Assembly (NCBI RefSeq): GCF_009696445.1
Contig: NZ_VULZ01000020.1
Location: forward strand, 1-37,056
DNA length: 37,056 nt
Origin: Porcincola intestinalis
GTDB taxonomy: Bacteria; Bacillota; Clostridia; Lachnospirales; Lachnospiraceae
Direction: 5' to 3'
This document shows positions 7,457 through 15,260 of the stretch, piece after piece; the first letter of the stretch is position 1, and each line of letters starts with the position of its first letter. The notes beneath the pieces were generated by a model, which was given only the letters and a program-made list of their open reading frames with translations, searched no databases and was not told the DNA's origin. Position numbers and translations under genes: made by a program.

Positions 7457-7682
7457 CTTCTTCCTCCAGAAATTCTCTGTCTGTCTCGAAGATTCTTCTG
7501 ACGATCTCAACTCCAATATCATCCATAGTTGTCTCAATTACGGTTCCATCAGCCGTAATAACAGCAGCATCTTTCGGGGAGTTCAGATTCAGTACACGAT
7601 ATCGTCCGTCACCCTCTTTTGTAAATGCATACCCGTTTACTATCAAATCTGCTTTGTCGGCTATTTCTTTCAAATCAGGCAT
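7449..7682 (-). CDS. Small conserved protein, middle gene of DUF4160 cassette
   Basis: 77 residues (MPDLKEIADKADLIVNGYAF start). The sequence has an N-terminal helix, a beta meander (GRYRVLNLNSPKDAAVITAD), and an acidic C-terminal helix (VEIVRRIFETDREFLEEEDA). The acidic small protein pattern resembles an antitoxin or partner protein, but that is inference. It overlaps both neighbours by eight bases, each time with the start ATGCCT running into the previous stop, which implies translational coupling and fixed stoichiometry. I recall small DUF families from Clostridia with this gene order but cannot confirm the names. Confidence 0.65.
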   Translation of the reverse strand: MPDLKEIADKADLIVNGYAFTKEGDGRYRVLNLNSPKDAAVITADGTVIETTMDDIGVEIVRRIFETDREFLEEEDA

Positions 7683-7941
7683 TCTTCACTACCTCCACGC
7701 TGCTGATGTCATGCAGTACCGACTCCGGAATATAAAGGTCACGGAATATTGGAACAAGGTCAATATACTCTTCTTCATCCTGGCGATTGTGATCATATTT
7801 TGCATCAACAACCAGATATCCGTTGTCCCATTCCTTAACCCTGCTGTAATACTCCAGGGAATAAGGAGCGGTAAAGCGCACCGTTGTGTCCCCGAAAGAG
7901 AATGTTGTATATCCATCTTTATTCCCAAGTCTTGCCTTCAT
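7675..7941 (-). CDS. Small conserved protein, first gene of DUF4160 cassette
   Basis: 88 residues (MKARLGNKDGYTTFSFGDTT start). It appears beta-rich with a central YYSRVKEWDNGYLVVDAKYD and a conserved DLVPIFRDLYIPE near the end. No enzymatic motif is visible. The ribosome binding site is weak, and a strong hairpin (7946-7985) starts four bases upstream of the start codon, so translation may be limited or controlled. The reading frame stays open upstream of 7941 towards the IS110 region, so either the true start is elsewhere or the insertion sequence landed in or just before this gene's leader. It is the first gene of a tightly overlapping three-gene unit. Confidence 0.6.
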   Translation of the reverse strand: MKARLGNKDGYTTFSFGDTTVRFTAPYSLEYYSRVKEWDNGYLVVDAKYDHNRQDEEEYIDLVPIFRDLYIPESVLHDISSVEVVKNA

Positions 7942-7945
7942 TGCT

Positions 7946-7985
7946 ATAACCCAATCTTTCTGCGAAAGATTACCGATGGGGTTAT
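7946..7985. repeat. Two-level inverted repeat at the IS110/cassette boundary
   Basis: AATCTTTC (7953-7960) and GAAAGATT (7964-7971) form a perfect hairpin with a three-base loop. It is framed by ATAACCC (7946-7952) and GGGTTAT (7979-7985), with a 7-base asymmetry on one side. It lies directly upstream of the first cassette gene and at the left side of the IS110 element. It could be a leader structure or the palindrome targeted by the element. Confidence 0.6.
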
Positions 7986-8039
7986 GAAACGATGCCCTCG
8001 GAAGACTTTCGCGTATCTCTGTTAACTGTTATTGTGTAT

Positions 8040-8250
8040 CTGCAGGTTGTCGGCACACTACAGAACACGAGGAGGTGAGTGGTGGGGTCGTAATAGCGGC
8101 AACCCCGCATTGCTATATGTTGTCGGCCGTCCGTAAAGGTATCAATGAATGGCGCATTCAAGTAGCCCGTAAACTTATCTCTTTCGAAATCGACTCGATC
8201 TCGCCGGACGGTCAGTCCCTGCCGACCCTGTAATCTAACGAACAGGAGGG
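8040..8250 (+). ncRNA. Candidate IS110 bridge RNA
   Basis: The ~250 bases before the transposase have no gene but clear pairing potential: a 9-base stem, 8125-8133 with 8205-8213 (one G-U pair); a nested hairpin TGAATG-GCG-CATTCA near 8150-8164; and GGGGT/ACCCC (8084-8088 with 8102-8106). GTTGTCGGC occurs twice (near 8047 and 8119). In the IS110 group the bridge RNA that guides target choice comes from the non-coding end upstream of the transposase. The position and folding fit; the RNA itself and its loops are inferred. Confidence 0.45.
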
Positions 8251-8255
8251 ACTCA

Positions 8256-9515
8256 ATGTTCAAAATCTTCTACAAAAACTGCTGTGGGCTTGATGTCCAC
8301 AAAACCTGGATCTATGCCTGTATCGGTATCACTGATGCTGACGGTAAAACAGAGTACCATGAAGCACGTTTCTCTTCTTTCTCCAAAGGGTTAAGAAAGT
8401 TAGCTAAATGGCTTCAGAAGTATGACTGTAAACTCGTCTGCATGGAATCCACCGGCAAGTACTGGATCCCCGTCTACAACATCCTTGAGAAAACCTGCGA
8501 TGTTACTCTTGCCCATCCGAAGTACACCAAGCCTCAGAAGGGCAACAAGACTGACCGCAAGGATGCCAAGTGGATCTGCGACCTCTTCATGTGCGGAATG
8601 ATCAAGCCCAGCTTTATACCACCGGCCTCTATCCGCCAGCTCCGTGATCTTGTCCGGTACCGTTCCAAGCTCACAAACATGCTGACCGGTGAAAAGAACC
8701 GGGCTCAGAACTGTCTCACAGTTTCAAACCTCAAGCTCGATGACGTATTCAGCGATGTCTTTGGGAAATCATCCCGTTCTATCACTGAATATATCCTCGA
8801 CCATCCTGGTGAGGCATTCGATGTCACGCCATTCGTTGATAGTCGATGCAAGACACCGATTGAAGAGATTCAGGCTGCTGTTGACGGATCTGTCTCGAAA
8901 GAGCAGGCCGCAAAGCTGCGCCAATGCCTTGACCACATCGACGAACTCACGGCCCACAAACAGAAGATTGAAGAAGAAATACTTCAGATCGCTGAACCTT
9001 TCAGCGCCTATCTTGATCTGCTCCGGACTGTCCCCGGATTTGACTCAGACAAGATGACCGCTATCACGATCCTCTCAGAGATCGGTTACGATATGTCAGT
9101 ATTCCCTTCCTCTAAGAATCTTACGTCATGGGCCGGCTGTTGTCCACGGAATGATCGGAGTGCAAAGCATACGAAATCTACACGGATATCCCGCGCAGGA
9201 GCATGGATCAAACCGCTCCTTGTACAGATCTCAAATGCCCTCATTCGATCTAAGAAACATCCTGAATTCAGCGAACGATATCGCCGGATTAAGGCACGTC
9301 GTGGACACAAGAAGGCCGTTATTGCTATCTGCAGAATGCTCCTGACCGCTATCTGGAACATTCTCAGTAAGCTTCAACCTTACACGCCTGATGGTTTTAT
9401 CAATGATCGACCCGCTGACAAGAAGAAAACCATGTCAACGGCAGAAGCTATAAAACTTTTAAAATCCCGCGGTTACATCATCAAAGATTCCCCTGATGAT
9501 CCTTTGACCGCTTAG
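8256..9515 (+). CDS. IS110-family transposase (DEDD recombinase)
   Basis: 419 residues, full length for the family. The N-terminal RuvC-like DEDD domain shows the acidic residues in CCGLDVHKTWIYACI (Asp 14), CMESTGKYWIPVYN (Glu 64) and KTDRKDAKWICDLF (Asp 99 and Asp 102). A coiled-coil linker follows (residues 210-250). The C-terminal Transposase_20 domain has LLRTVPGFDSDKMTAITIL, SWAGCCPRNDRSAKHTKS, and the conserved Ser region used as the second catalytic centre. The start ATG 8256 has ACAGGAGGG upstream. There are no stops or frameshifts, so the protein should be active. The enzyme cuts and joins donor and target DNA under guidance of a bridge RNA. A terminator follows 29 bases after the stop. 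Confidence 0.93.
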   Translation: MFKIFYKNCCGLDVHKTWIYACIGITDADGKTEYHEARFSSFSKGLRKLAKWLQKYDCKLVCMESTGKYWIPVYNILEKTCDVTLAHPKYTKPQKGNKTDRKDAKWICDLFMCGMIKPSFIPPASIRQLRDLVRYRSKLTNMLTGEKNRAQNCLTVSNLKLDDVFSDVFGKSSRSITEYILDHPGEAFDVTPFVDSRCKTPIEEIQAAVDGSVSKEQAAKLRQCLDHIDELTAHKQKIEEEILQIAEPFSAYLDLLRTVPGFDSDKMTAITILSEIGYDMSVFPSSKNLTSWAGCCPRNDRSAKHTKSTRISRAGAWIKPLLVQISNALIRSKKHPEFSERYRRIKARRGHKKAVIAICRMLLTAIWNILSKLQPYTPDGFINDRPADKKKTMSTAEAIKLLKSRGYIIKDSPDDPLTA

Positions 9516-9543
9516 TACGGCAACCACTCATACTCTCCTGACC

Positions 9544-9566
9544 AGACCACCTCAGATGGTCTTTTT
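9544..9566 (+). terminator. Terminator after IS110 transposase
   Basis: AGACCA (9544-9549) pairs with TGGTCT (9557-9562) across a seven-base loop and runs into TTTTT. It is correctly placed for the transposase mRNA. Confidence 0.7.
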
Positions 9567-9680
9567 GTCGTGAACTTAATGCATTTGGCGTCCCTCTACA
9601 CTTTTGTTTCAAACTTTCCTCCAGATTCTTTTCTGGCTAGTCAGATTATCAGCCTTTATCACATCTGAATAAAGTATATC

Positions 9681-10603
9681 ATGACTCAAGTTCCAAAGAA
9701 CCAATTTCCTCCAATTTGCACTGCATTCGCCCCGGTCATCTTCCCCTTCCTGCTTCGGAAGCTCGTAAAGTTGTGATTTCGGATGCCTTTCCTCAGACAG
9801 TCATCGACTGCCTGCTTCACATAGTCCGGAACATTGCCGTTCAATCTGGATCATCGCCTCATACTTTGAAGATGACTGTGCGGATGAGCTGAGAAAGGAC
9901 CCGGTTTTCCGGGCAATCCTCGATAAGAGTTCCCTTGCTTTCCAGCCGACCATCTCCAGGTTCCATAACCGGATGGATGAAAACACTCTTAAGCAGTTCG
10001 ATCTGATCGAAGCGCGGATAAGAGATATCATCTACTCTGTCAAAAAGCCGGAGCATATGCTGTTTGATCTTGACTCTACCCTGCTTGCGACCTCTGGAAA
10101 GCAGGAAGGAGAAGGGTTTAACTTCCATTACCAGGCTCATGGATATCACCCCATCATCTGTTACGACGGGCTGACAGGAGATCTTCTGAAAACAGAGCTC
10201 CGCGATGGAACCCAGTACTGCAGCAAAGATGCTGATAAGTTCATACTCCCGCTTCTGAGAGAGTTCAGAACCAAACATCCGTCTATGCCGCTTTATCTTC
10301 GAGGAGACAGCGGCTTTGACTTTTCAGCTGTAAGCAGTCACTCCCGCGTGGCGAATGCGAACAGGCTCCGTGTTCACGCATTGGCATACAACCTCTTTAA
10401 CTGGTTTCGACGGCTGGCATTAGCTACTTCCATGAGAAGGATGAGAATCGATGCCATCCGATTGAAATTGCTGAAGGTCGCTGCAAAAGTGGTCCGTTCA
10501 GCAAGATATATAACCTTCAATCTGTTGCGGTAGCTTCGTCTATAAAGAGGAGTTCAATGAAACGCTTCAAAACATAGACAGGCTTTGCGTTCAGCTTGAG
10601 TAG
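9681..10603 (+). pseudogene. IS1380-family transposase, frameshifted and internally deleted
   Basis: Pieces of one IS1380 transposase lie in order but in changing frames. The start MTQVPKNQFPPICTAF (9681) comes first, then SEARKVVISDAFPQTVIDCL in a second frame. From about 9850 a third frame carries SYFEDDCADELRKDPVFRAI, MLFDLDSTLLATSGKQEG (first catalytic Asp), NFHYQAHGYHPIICYDGLTG and LYLRGDSGF (second Asp). It then jumps directly to FDFSAVSSHSRVANANRLRV and ALAYNLFNWFRRLAL, so the region holding the catalytic Glu is deleted. After a stop near 10531 the tail YKEEFNETLQNIDRLCVQLE continues in another frame to TAG 10601. A normal protein has about 430-450 residues; this one is dead. The open frame at 9973-10533 is only its longest surviving piece. 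Confidence 0.85.
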
Positions 10604-10821
10604 CACTGTTAATCAGTATCTTGACACCTGAAAAATGCTCCGGACCACATCAGCAGGCTCAGTCTGCCCAATTCTCACAGATACCTGTCATCCAGAGGAA
10701 AATAGCCTTTTGAAAAACGGCTTTTCTGCGATTCAGAACGGAATTCAAGGTGTCATGAATAATTCAGGATAAATTAGGCCTGCTATTATTATGCTCATAT
10801 TCTCTCTGTGCAGAAAGGTCA

Positions 10822-11910
10822 TCAGCGAGGCCATCTATCTTCCTTGGGAGGCAACGGTCTGTAGCTGTCGTCTTCTCCTGTCTGATACCAATAGGCTACG
10901 CTAGTGAGATCATCCTGTCTTTCAAATAGTCCCTTGTAGGAAACGCCAATTTGCTGTACGGTCACCCGGATGTTCTCTTCAAAGCAGATTGGATCCGGGA
11001 TATGGAAGCGGTAAAATCCACGCATCGGCGGGACATCATCATTATGATAGGGATTTGTGATCAGATCATCATTTTTTGAATAATAAGGATAGCCAAGGTA
11101 TGAAGTTGAATAAGTCTGCTCAATCGTCCGTCCTTCTTCATGCCTCGCAAAGCTCCAAGACCCGCCAACATAATCTTCCATTCCTGTTCCGCAGATAGTT
11201 GGAAATTCACTGTCACCATCCAGGTAGAATTTCACTTCTCCCTCACCCCACCAGTATCTTTCCAACGTCTGCAGAGCAATATAAGTGCCCACATAGGCTC
11301 CGCTTCCCTTCACTCCATCAAGAATCGTATAGTCGACACCTTTGGTCGTATACCGTTCTCTGTTCCACCTTGCATGAAAATACATCATATTCTCCGGAAG
11401 CTCGTCCTCCAGCATATAGTCGATCTGATAGAAAAATGCTGGAATCGGATTCTGGTGCTGGTTTACAAGTTCAATCCTGGCATAGCGACGAAACGGCATC
11501 CGGAAATAGCAGTTGAGGCCTCTCGACGGAACTACAATAATCGGAGACGAATTCACTTGACATTCTTTTCCGAATCCGCAACAGAAGAAGTCTCCCAAGG
11601 GCACTTCCACGGCTGGGGTTTTTTGGTCATCCCACCACATACGAAGCACCAGATCTCTTAGAACAAAACAGTCCTGTTCAGTTGTCTTATTGTCTACTGT
11701 AATCCAAATATGGCGGATACTCCCGCAGCCATGAATATCGGCAAGTGTGGTCACTGTACTCGGAGCAATATCCTTTAGACAGGGGCTTCCCTTTCGTCCT
11801 ATTCCAAGCGGGCTTGCCGCCATTCCTCCTCTTCCTTTCTCTCCATTCGGATTCTCAGCATTGATTGCCCTGCTTCTTCCTCTTTTCATGAACGGTAAAT
11901 CGTCTAACAT
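10822..11910 (-). CDS. GH172 (DUF2961) glycoside hydrolase, module A, short form
   Basis: 362 residues, start 11910 behind AAGAGG. Family marks: IRHIWITVDN near residue 65, MWWDDQKTPAVEVPLGDFF (91-109), NCYFRMPFRRYARIELVN (133-150), and the catalytic pair in WWGEGEVKFYLDGD (Glu 223) and CGTGMEDYVGGSW (Glu 245). GH172 includes difructose dianhydride I synthase/hydrolase from Bifidobacterium and D-arabinofuranosidases from other bacteria, so the substrate is probably a fructofuranose or arabinofuranose saccharide. There is no signal peptide, hence it acts in the cytoplasm. It is about 90 residues shorter than the module B enzyme, mainly in loops before the active site. It is the last gene of module A, after SBP and both permeases. 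The IS1380 remnant lies downstream. Confidence 0.85.
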   Translation of the reverse strand: MLDDLPFMKRGRSRAINAENPNGEKGRGGMAASPLGIGRKGSPCLKDIAPSTVTTLADIHGCGSIRHIWITVDNKTTEQDCFVLRDLVLRMWWDDQKTPAVEVPLGDFFCCGFGKECQVNSSPIIVVPSRGLNCYFRMPFRRYARIELVNQHQNPIPAFFYQIDYMLEDELPENMMYFHARWNRERYTTKGVDYTILDGVKGSGAYVGTYIALQTLERYWWGEGEVKFYLDGDSEFPTICGTGMEDYVGGSWSFARHEEGRTIEQTYSTSYLGYPYYSKNDDLITNPYHNDDVPPMRGFYRFHIPDPICFEENIRVTVQQIGVSYKGLFERQDDLTSVAYWYQTGEDDSYRPLPPKEDRWPR

Positions 11911-12010
11911 AATAATTTCCTCTTAAAAAGAAATGCTCCCGATTCTGTCCGAACCGAGAGCTATGTCCTTTACGCTCCCATCATATAAGGATTGGGATTC
12001 TGACTATTCC

Positions 12011-12841
12011 TTAGCCCTTAACCGATCCAAGCGTCATTCCTGCAGTAACATATTTATTTAACGCAAAGTACAGGATCATCGGCGGAAGGATGGTGACTGC
12101 TATTGCTGCAAATGTCATTCCCCAGTTGACATTCCCAAAAGCACCGACATAATCGCGAAGTCCAAGCGCTACCGTCTTTGCCTTATTGTCACTAATAAAG
12201 GTATTGCCAAAAATGAAATCGTTCCATATGAAGATGCTCTGCATGGAAGCCACTGTGATAACCGTATTTTTTGCAAGCGGAAAAACAATGGAGGTAAACA
12301 TCTTGTAAGTGCTGCACCCATCCATGATTGCGGCTTCGATCAACTCATTCGGCACAAAGTCATAAAAACTATAAAACATCATGACAGAAAGCGGAAGGGC
12401 AAACCCAACCTGTGGAAGTATCAGGGAAAAGGCGCTATTCAGAAGATGCATCTTACTGTAAAAGCAAAACAGCGGAATCAATGTGATCTGTACCGGAATC
12501 ATAATACCAAAAGTGAAAAAACGGTAGATCGGATGTGCAGCCCTGAACTTGAACTTGGAAAGGGCAAAACCTGCTGTACTGCTAAGAAATACAATCAGCA
12601 GTACTGAGATCACTGTGATCTTCAGGCTGTTTAACATATAACGGAAAATCGAACCTTCTCGAAAAATTGAAAGGTAATTATCAAATGTTGCTTTCTTAGG
12701 CAGCGCGAAAGGTGCTACAGCCAGTTCCGTCGAAGGTTTAACGCTTGCCATAAATAGCCAAATGACCGGATAGATCTGAATAGCCAGAAATAGAATTATT
12801 AAAATCCAAAATATTATGGATACTTTTTTCTTCATCTTCAT
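12011..12841 (-). CDS. Carbohydrate ABC transporter permease, MalG/UgpE type, module A
   Basis: 276 residues with six membrane segments. The loop that docks the ATPase (EAA motif) reads ELIEAAIMDGCSTYKMFTSI followed by FPLAKN near residues 185-210. The C-terminus ALNKYVTAGMTLGSVKG is typical of CUT1-family MalG/UgpE permeases, which import di- and oligosaccharides. It pairs with the MalF-type permease 42 bases upstream. The start at 12841 has TAGGAG about ten bases upstream; ATG 12835 is an alternative. No ATPase is encoded in the module, so a shared MsmK/UgpC-type ATPase elsewhere must energise it. A hairpin at about 11937-11963 separates it from the GH172 gene. Confidence 0.9.
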   Translation of the reverse strand: MKMKKKVSIIFWILIILFLAIQIYPVIWLFMASVKPSTELAVAPFALPKKATFDNYLSIFREGSIFRYMLNSLKITVISVLLIVFLSSTAGFALSKFKFRAAHPIYRFFTFGIMIPVQITLIPLFCFYSKMHLLNSAFSLILPQVGFALPLSVMMFYSFYDFVPNELIEAAIMDGCSTYKMFTSIVFPLAKNTVITVASMQSIFIWNDFIFGNTFISDNKAKTVALGLRDYVGAFGNVNWGMTFAAIAVTILPPMILYFALNKYVTAGMTLGSVKG

Positions 12842-12883
12842 AGTTCAAATGCTCCTAAGATTTCCACACTATGTGCCTGTCTG

Positions 12884-13813
12884 TTAGGACCTAGCTTTGC
12901 TGCGGCGTGTGCGACGGAGGCTCTTCTTTTCCTCAATCTCATCCTTAGAAGTAAAGATTCGGTTCAGGATTGCGACAACTAACATACTTTCCACGATAAT
13001 AAATACCGCAATTGCGCTTCCGTATCCGAACTGATTGCTGCCGAATGCTTTTTTATACATATAGGTAGACATCAGCTCACTGACATTACCCGGGCCCCCA
13101 TTCGTAAGGATATAGGGAATATCAAACCCTCTTAAAGCTCCCGTTAATGCCATTGTCAGAACAAGAAGAAGAACTTCCTTAATCATTGGAATCTTTACCC
13201 GGAACAGAGTCTGCCATGCATTGGCTCCGTCTACTCTGGCAGCCTCGCATATTTCGGGATCGACCGAGATCAGAGCAGCATAGAAAATTACCATATATAG
13301 GCCGCTGTAGCGCCAGCCTTCCGGAATCGACACGCAGGCAAGAACCGTTTTCGTATTAGTCAGCCAGGAGGTGGCAAACCTTCCAAGTCCAAATGCCTTC
13401 AATACCTGGTTAATGATTCCCTCCGGCTGCACTGCATACATGCTCCGGAACATCTGAGTTACGGCGACCGTTGTTATAATGCAGGGAACATAATACAGAG
13501 TTTTTATGAGTGTTGCGCCTCTTCTGATATATGTAAGCAATACTGCAAACAGAAGGCCAATCAGAACCTGCATGCAGACAACGATGGCGAGATAAATCAG
13601 GTTGTTGAAAAATGCTGTGTAAAATACCTTGTCCTGGAACAGTTTAATATAGTTTTGAAAGCCCACAAACTTCTTAGCACCCAGACCGCCCCATTTCATG
13701 AAACTGAGTCTGATAGACTCCTCGATTGGGTAGAATACTGAGAACAGGTAAAACAAAAGACATGGGAGAAGAAATACCAGAAACGCTTTTTTATCTCGTA
13801 TAACACCCTTCAT
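12884..13813 (-). CDS. Carbohydrate ABC transporter permease, MalF/UgpA type, module A
   Basis: 309 residues, six membrane segments preceded by FYPIEESIRLSFMKWGGLGA (typical MalF/UgpA start region). The EAA loop ICEAARVDGANAWQTLFRVK IPMI is near residues 185-208 and TNGGPGNVSELMSTYMYKKA near 245, both standard for CUT1 permeases. The basic tail (SLRRTRRSKARS) is cytoplasmic. The start ATG 13813 has GAGGTG closely upstream. It lies between the SBP gene and the second permease; the gap to SBP is filled by two strong hairpins. Confidence 0.9.
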   Translation of the reverse strand: MKGVIRDKKAFLVFLLPCLLFYLFSVFYPIEESIRLSFMKWGGLGAKKFVGFQNYIKLFQDKVFYTAFFNNLIYLAIVVCMQVLIGLLFAVLLTYIRRGATLIKTLYYVPCIITTVAVTQMFRSMYAVQPEGIINQVLKAFGLGRFATSWLTNTKTVLACVSIPEGWRYSGLYMVIFYAALISVDPEICEAARVDGANAWQTLFRVKIPMIKEVLLLVLTMALTGALRGFDIPYILTNGGPGNVSELMSTYMYKKAFGSNQFGYGSAIAVFIIVESMLVVAILNRIFTSKDEIEEKKSLRRTRRSKARS

Positions 13814-13836
13814 ATTGCACCTCAGTTCTATGAAAT

Positions 13837-13909
13837 GAAGCTGTCAGAGACGATGACAGCTTCTGAAATCTTCTTTTCACCCGTATGCGGGAATCGCCGC
13901 ATACAGGTG
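13837..13909 (-). repeat. Two tandem intercistronic hairpins between SBP and permease, module A
   Basis: Hairpin 1: GAAGCTGTCA (13837-13846) with TGACAGCTTC (13854-13863), ten pairs. Hairpin 2: CACC and GTATGCGG (13878-13890) with CCGCATAC and GGTG (13897-13909), with one mismatch. Neither is followed by a T run. Such structures protect the 3' end of the SBP mRNA and lower read-through into permease genes, giving more binding protein than membrane components. Confidence 0.7.
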
Positions 13910-13915
13910 ATTAAA

Positions 13916-15202
13916 TTACTGATTAGTATAGTCTGCGATTGCGGAATCCACCAGATTGATGAACTCATCAGGTCCCTGATCTCCTGCAGCCAGAAGGAGC
14001 AGATTATCTTCCATGACCTGGCATGAGTTAGAATCCAGATAGCAATCCCAGGGTTTCAGGAAGTTCTCGCCTGTATTGTTCATGTCATTATAAACGGACT
14101 TATACAGGTCACTGTATTCATGGTCTGTCGAAAGTTCTGTTTTAATCGGAGACATCTGGTCTTTTTCAGCGTAAAGCTTGCCATAGTTAGCAATGACGTA
14201 TTTGATGAAATCCTTGGTCTTATCATCAAAGGTCTCGGAGTTAAATGCCATTCCGATTCCGGAATTGACGCAGAATTCATTCGCAGCGGTCTTGGCTCCA
14301 TCATAAGTGGGAAGATAGAAATATCCGATATCACCATTCTGATACTCATCCTGCATTGCGGCGATTTCCCAGTCCCCTATGTAGTACATAGCTGCCTGTC
14401 CATCAAGAAACATTGCCTGAGCTGTTGCATAATCTGTTGCACCAAATCCATCCTGGAAATACGGTCCGATCTTCTGCATGAAGTCAATCGCCTTTTTCCC
14501 GATATCATCTCCCATAGAAGCTTTGCCCTCACTGAGATTGATGATATAATCATTTCCTGATTCACGGAATGGCATGAATGCAAGGTATCTGAGGACAGGC
14601 CAACGATCTACTCCATCGACAGCGATTGGAGTAATCCCCGCATCCTTGAGCTTTGCACAGACATCCAGCCATTCGTCCATGGTCTTCGGAACCTCGAGGT
14701 TATTGTCCGCAAAGATTTTTTTGTTATACCAGATCATCTCAACATGATACTCAAGAGGAAGCGTGTACATGGTTCCGTTCGTGAATTCCTGATATTTCAG
14801 AGCGGTCGGCTGATAACTATCATAAAGATTCTCATCCTGCAGGAACTTTTTCACATCTACCAGAAGCCCCGCATCGACCAGTTCCTGGCAGTACGGAGTT
14901 GCATCGATATCAATGATATCCGGCATGTTACCTCCCGCGACCAAAGTACGCAGCTTTGATAAATAGGATGGACGGTCTGCCTCAGTAATGACTTCCATCT
15001 TCCACTTTCCGTCATGCTCATCACTATACTGCTGAGCGATTTCTCTCATGGTCTTGTCGATCGCTCCATCTACCGGTCTTGATGCATACCAAGTGACCGT
15101 TGTTACATCCCCGTCATCTGCATAAGCAGTAACGTTGCCTGCAGTGAGTGCCGACATTGCAAATGTCAATGCAAGTGCTGCGCTGATTAACTTTTTCCTC
15201 AT
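13916..15202 (-). CDS. Extracellular sugar-binding protein (SBP family 1), module A
   Basis: 428 residues. The N-terminus MRKKLISAALALTFAMSALT is a signal peptide with a type I cleavage site after AYA (residue 28); there is no lipobox Cys. The mature part is a family 1 solute-binding protein: TWYASRPVDGAIDKTMREIA, GNMPDIIDIDATPYCQELVD, YTLPLEYHVEMIWYNKKIFA and MDEWLDVCAKLKDAGITPIA are the usual landmarks of oligosaccharide binders. It captures the sugar for the two permeases that follow. The start at 15202 has CGGAGGAAAAG. It follows the GH32 gene by 58 bases in the same operon. The ligand is inferred from the operon to be a fructosyl saccharide. Confidence 0.9.
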   Translation of the reverse strand: MRKKLISAALALTFAMSALTAGNVTAYADDGDVTTVTWYASRPVDGAIDKTMREIAQQYSDEHDGKWKMEVITEADRPSYLSKLRTLVAGGNMPDIIDIDATPYCQELVDAGLLVDVKKFLQDENLYDSYQPTALKYQEFTNGTMYTLPLEYHVEMIWYNKKIFADNNLEVPKTMDEWLDVCAKLKDAGITPIAVDGVDRWPVLRYLAFMPFRESGNDYIINLSEGKASMGDDIGKKAIDFMQKIGPYFQDGFGATDYATAQAMFLDGQAAMYYIGDWEIAAMQDEYQNGDIGYFYLPTYDGAKTAANEFCVNSGIGMAFNSETFDDKTKDFIKYVIANYGKLYAEKDQMSPIKTELSTDHEYSDLYKSVYNDMNNTGENFLKPWDCYLDSNSCQVMEDNLLLLAAGDQGPDEFINLVDSAIADYTNQ

Positions 15203-15260
15203 TTTCTTTTCCTCCGTATCTATTGTTTTCTGCTATACCTGCAGTTGCTAACGTAATCCA

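Larger units (their letters stand above)
7986..9566 (+). mobile_element. IS110-family insertion sequence (ends approximate)
   Basis: The element comprises a structured non-coding left part, an intact transposase gene and a short right part ending in a terminator. IS110 elements insert without typical terminal inverted repeats, so the exact ends cannot be read from one copy. I place them between the hairpin at 7946-7985 and the terminator at 9544-9566. It looks more recent than the other transposases here, since its gene is unbroken. Confidence 0.55.

Noticed and set aside
10405-10530. Alternative frame in the IS1380 remnant reading SYFHEKDENRCHPIEI
   Set aside because: The frame with FRRLALATSMRRMRIDAIRL fits the IS1380 C-terminus; the other frame has no matching neighbours.
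9660-10770. Possible IS1380 terminal repeats (CTGAAT...CATGAC near 9665 and inverted near 10750-10775)
   Set aside because: Only partial similarity with different spacing; not enough to place element ends.
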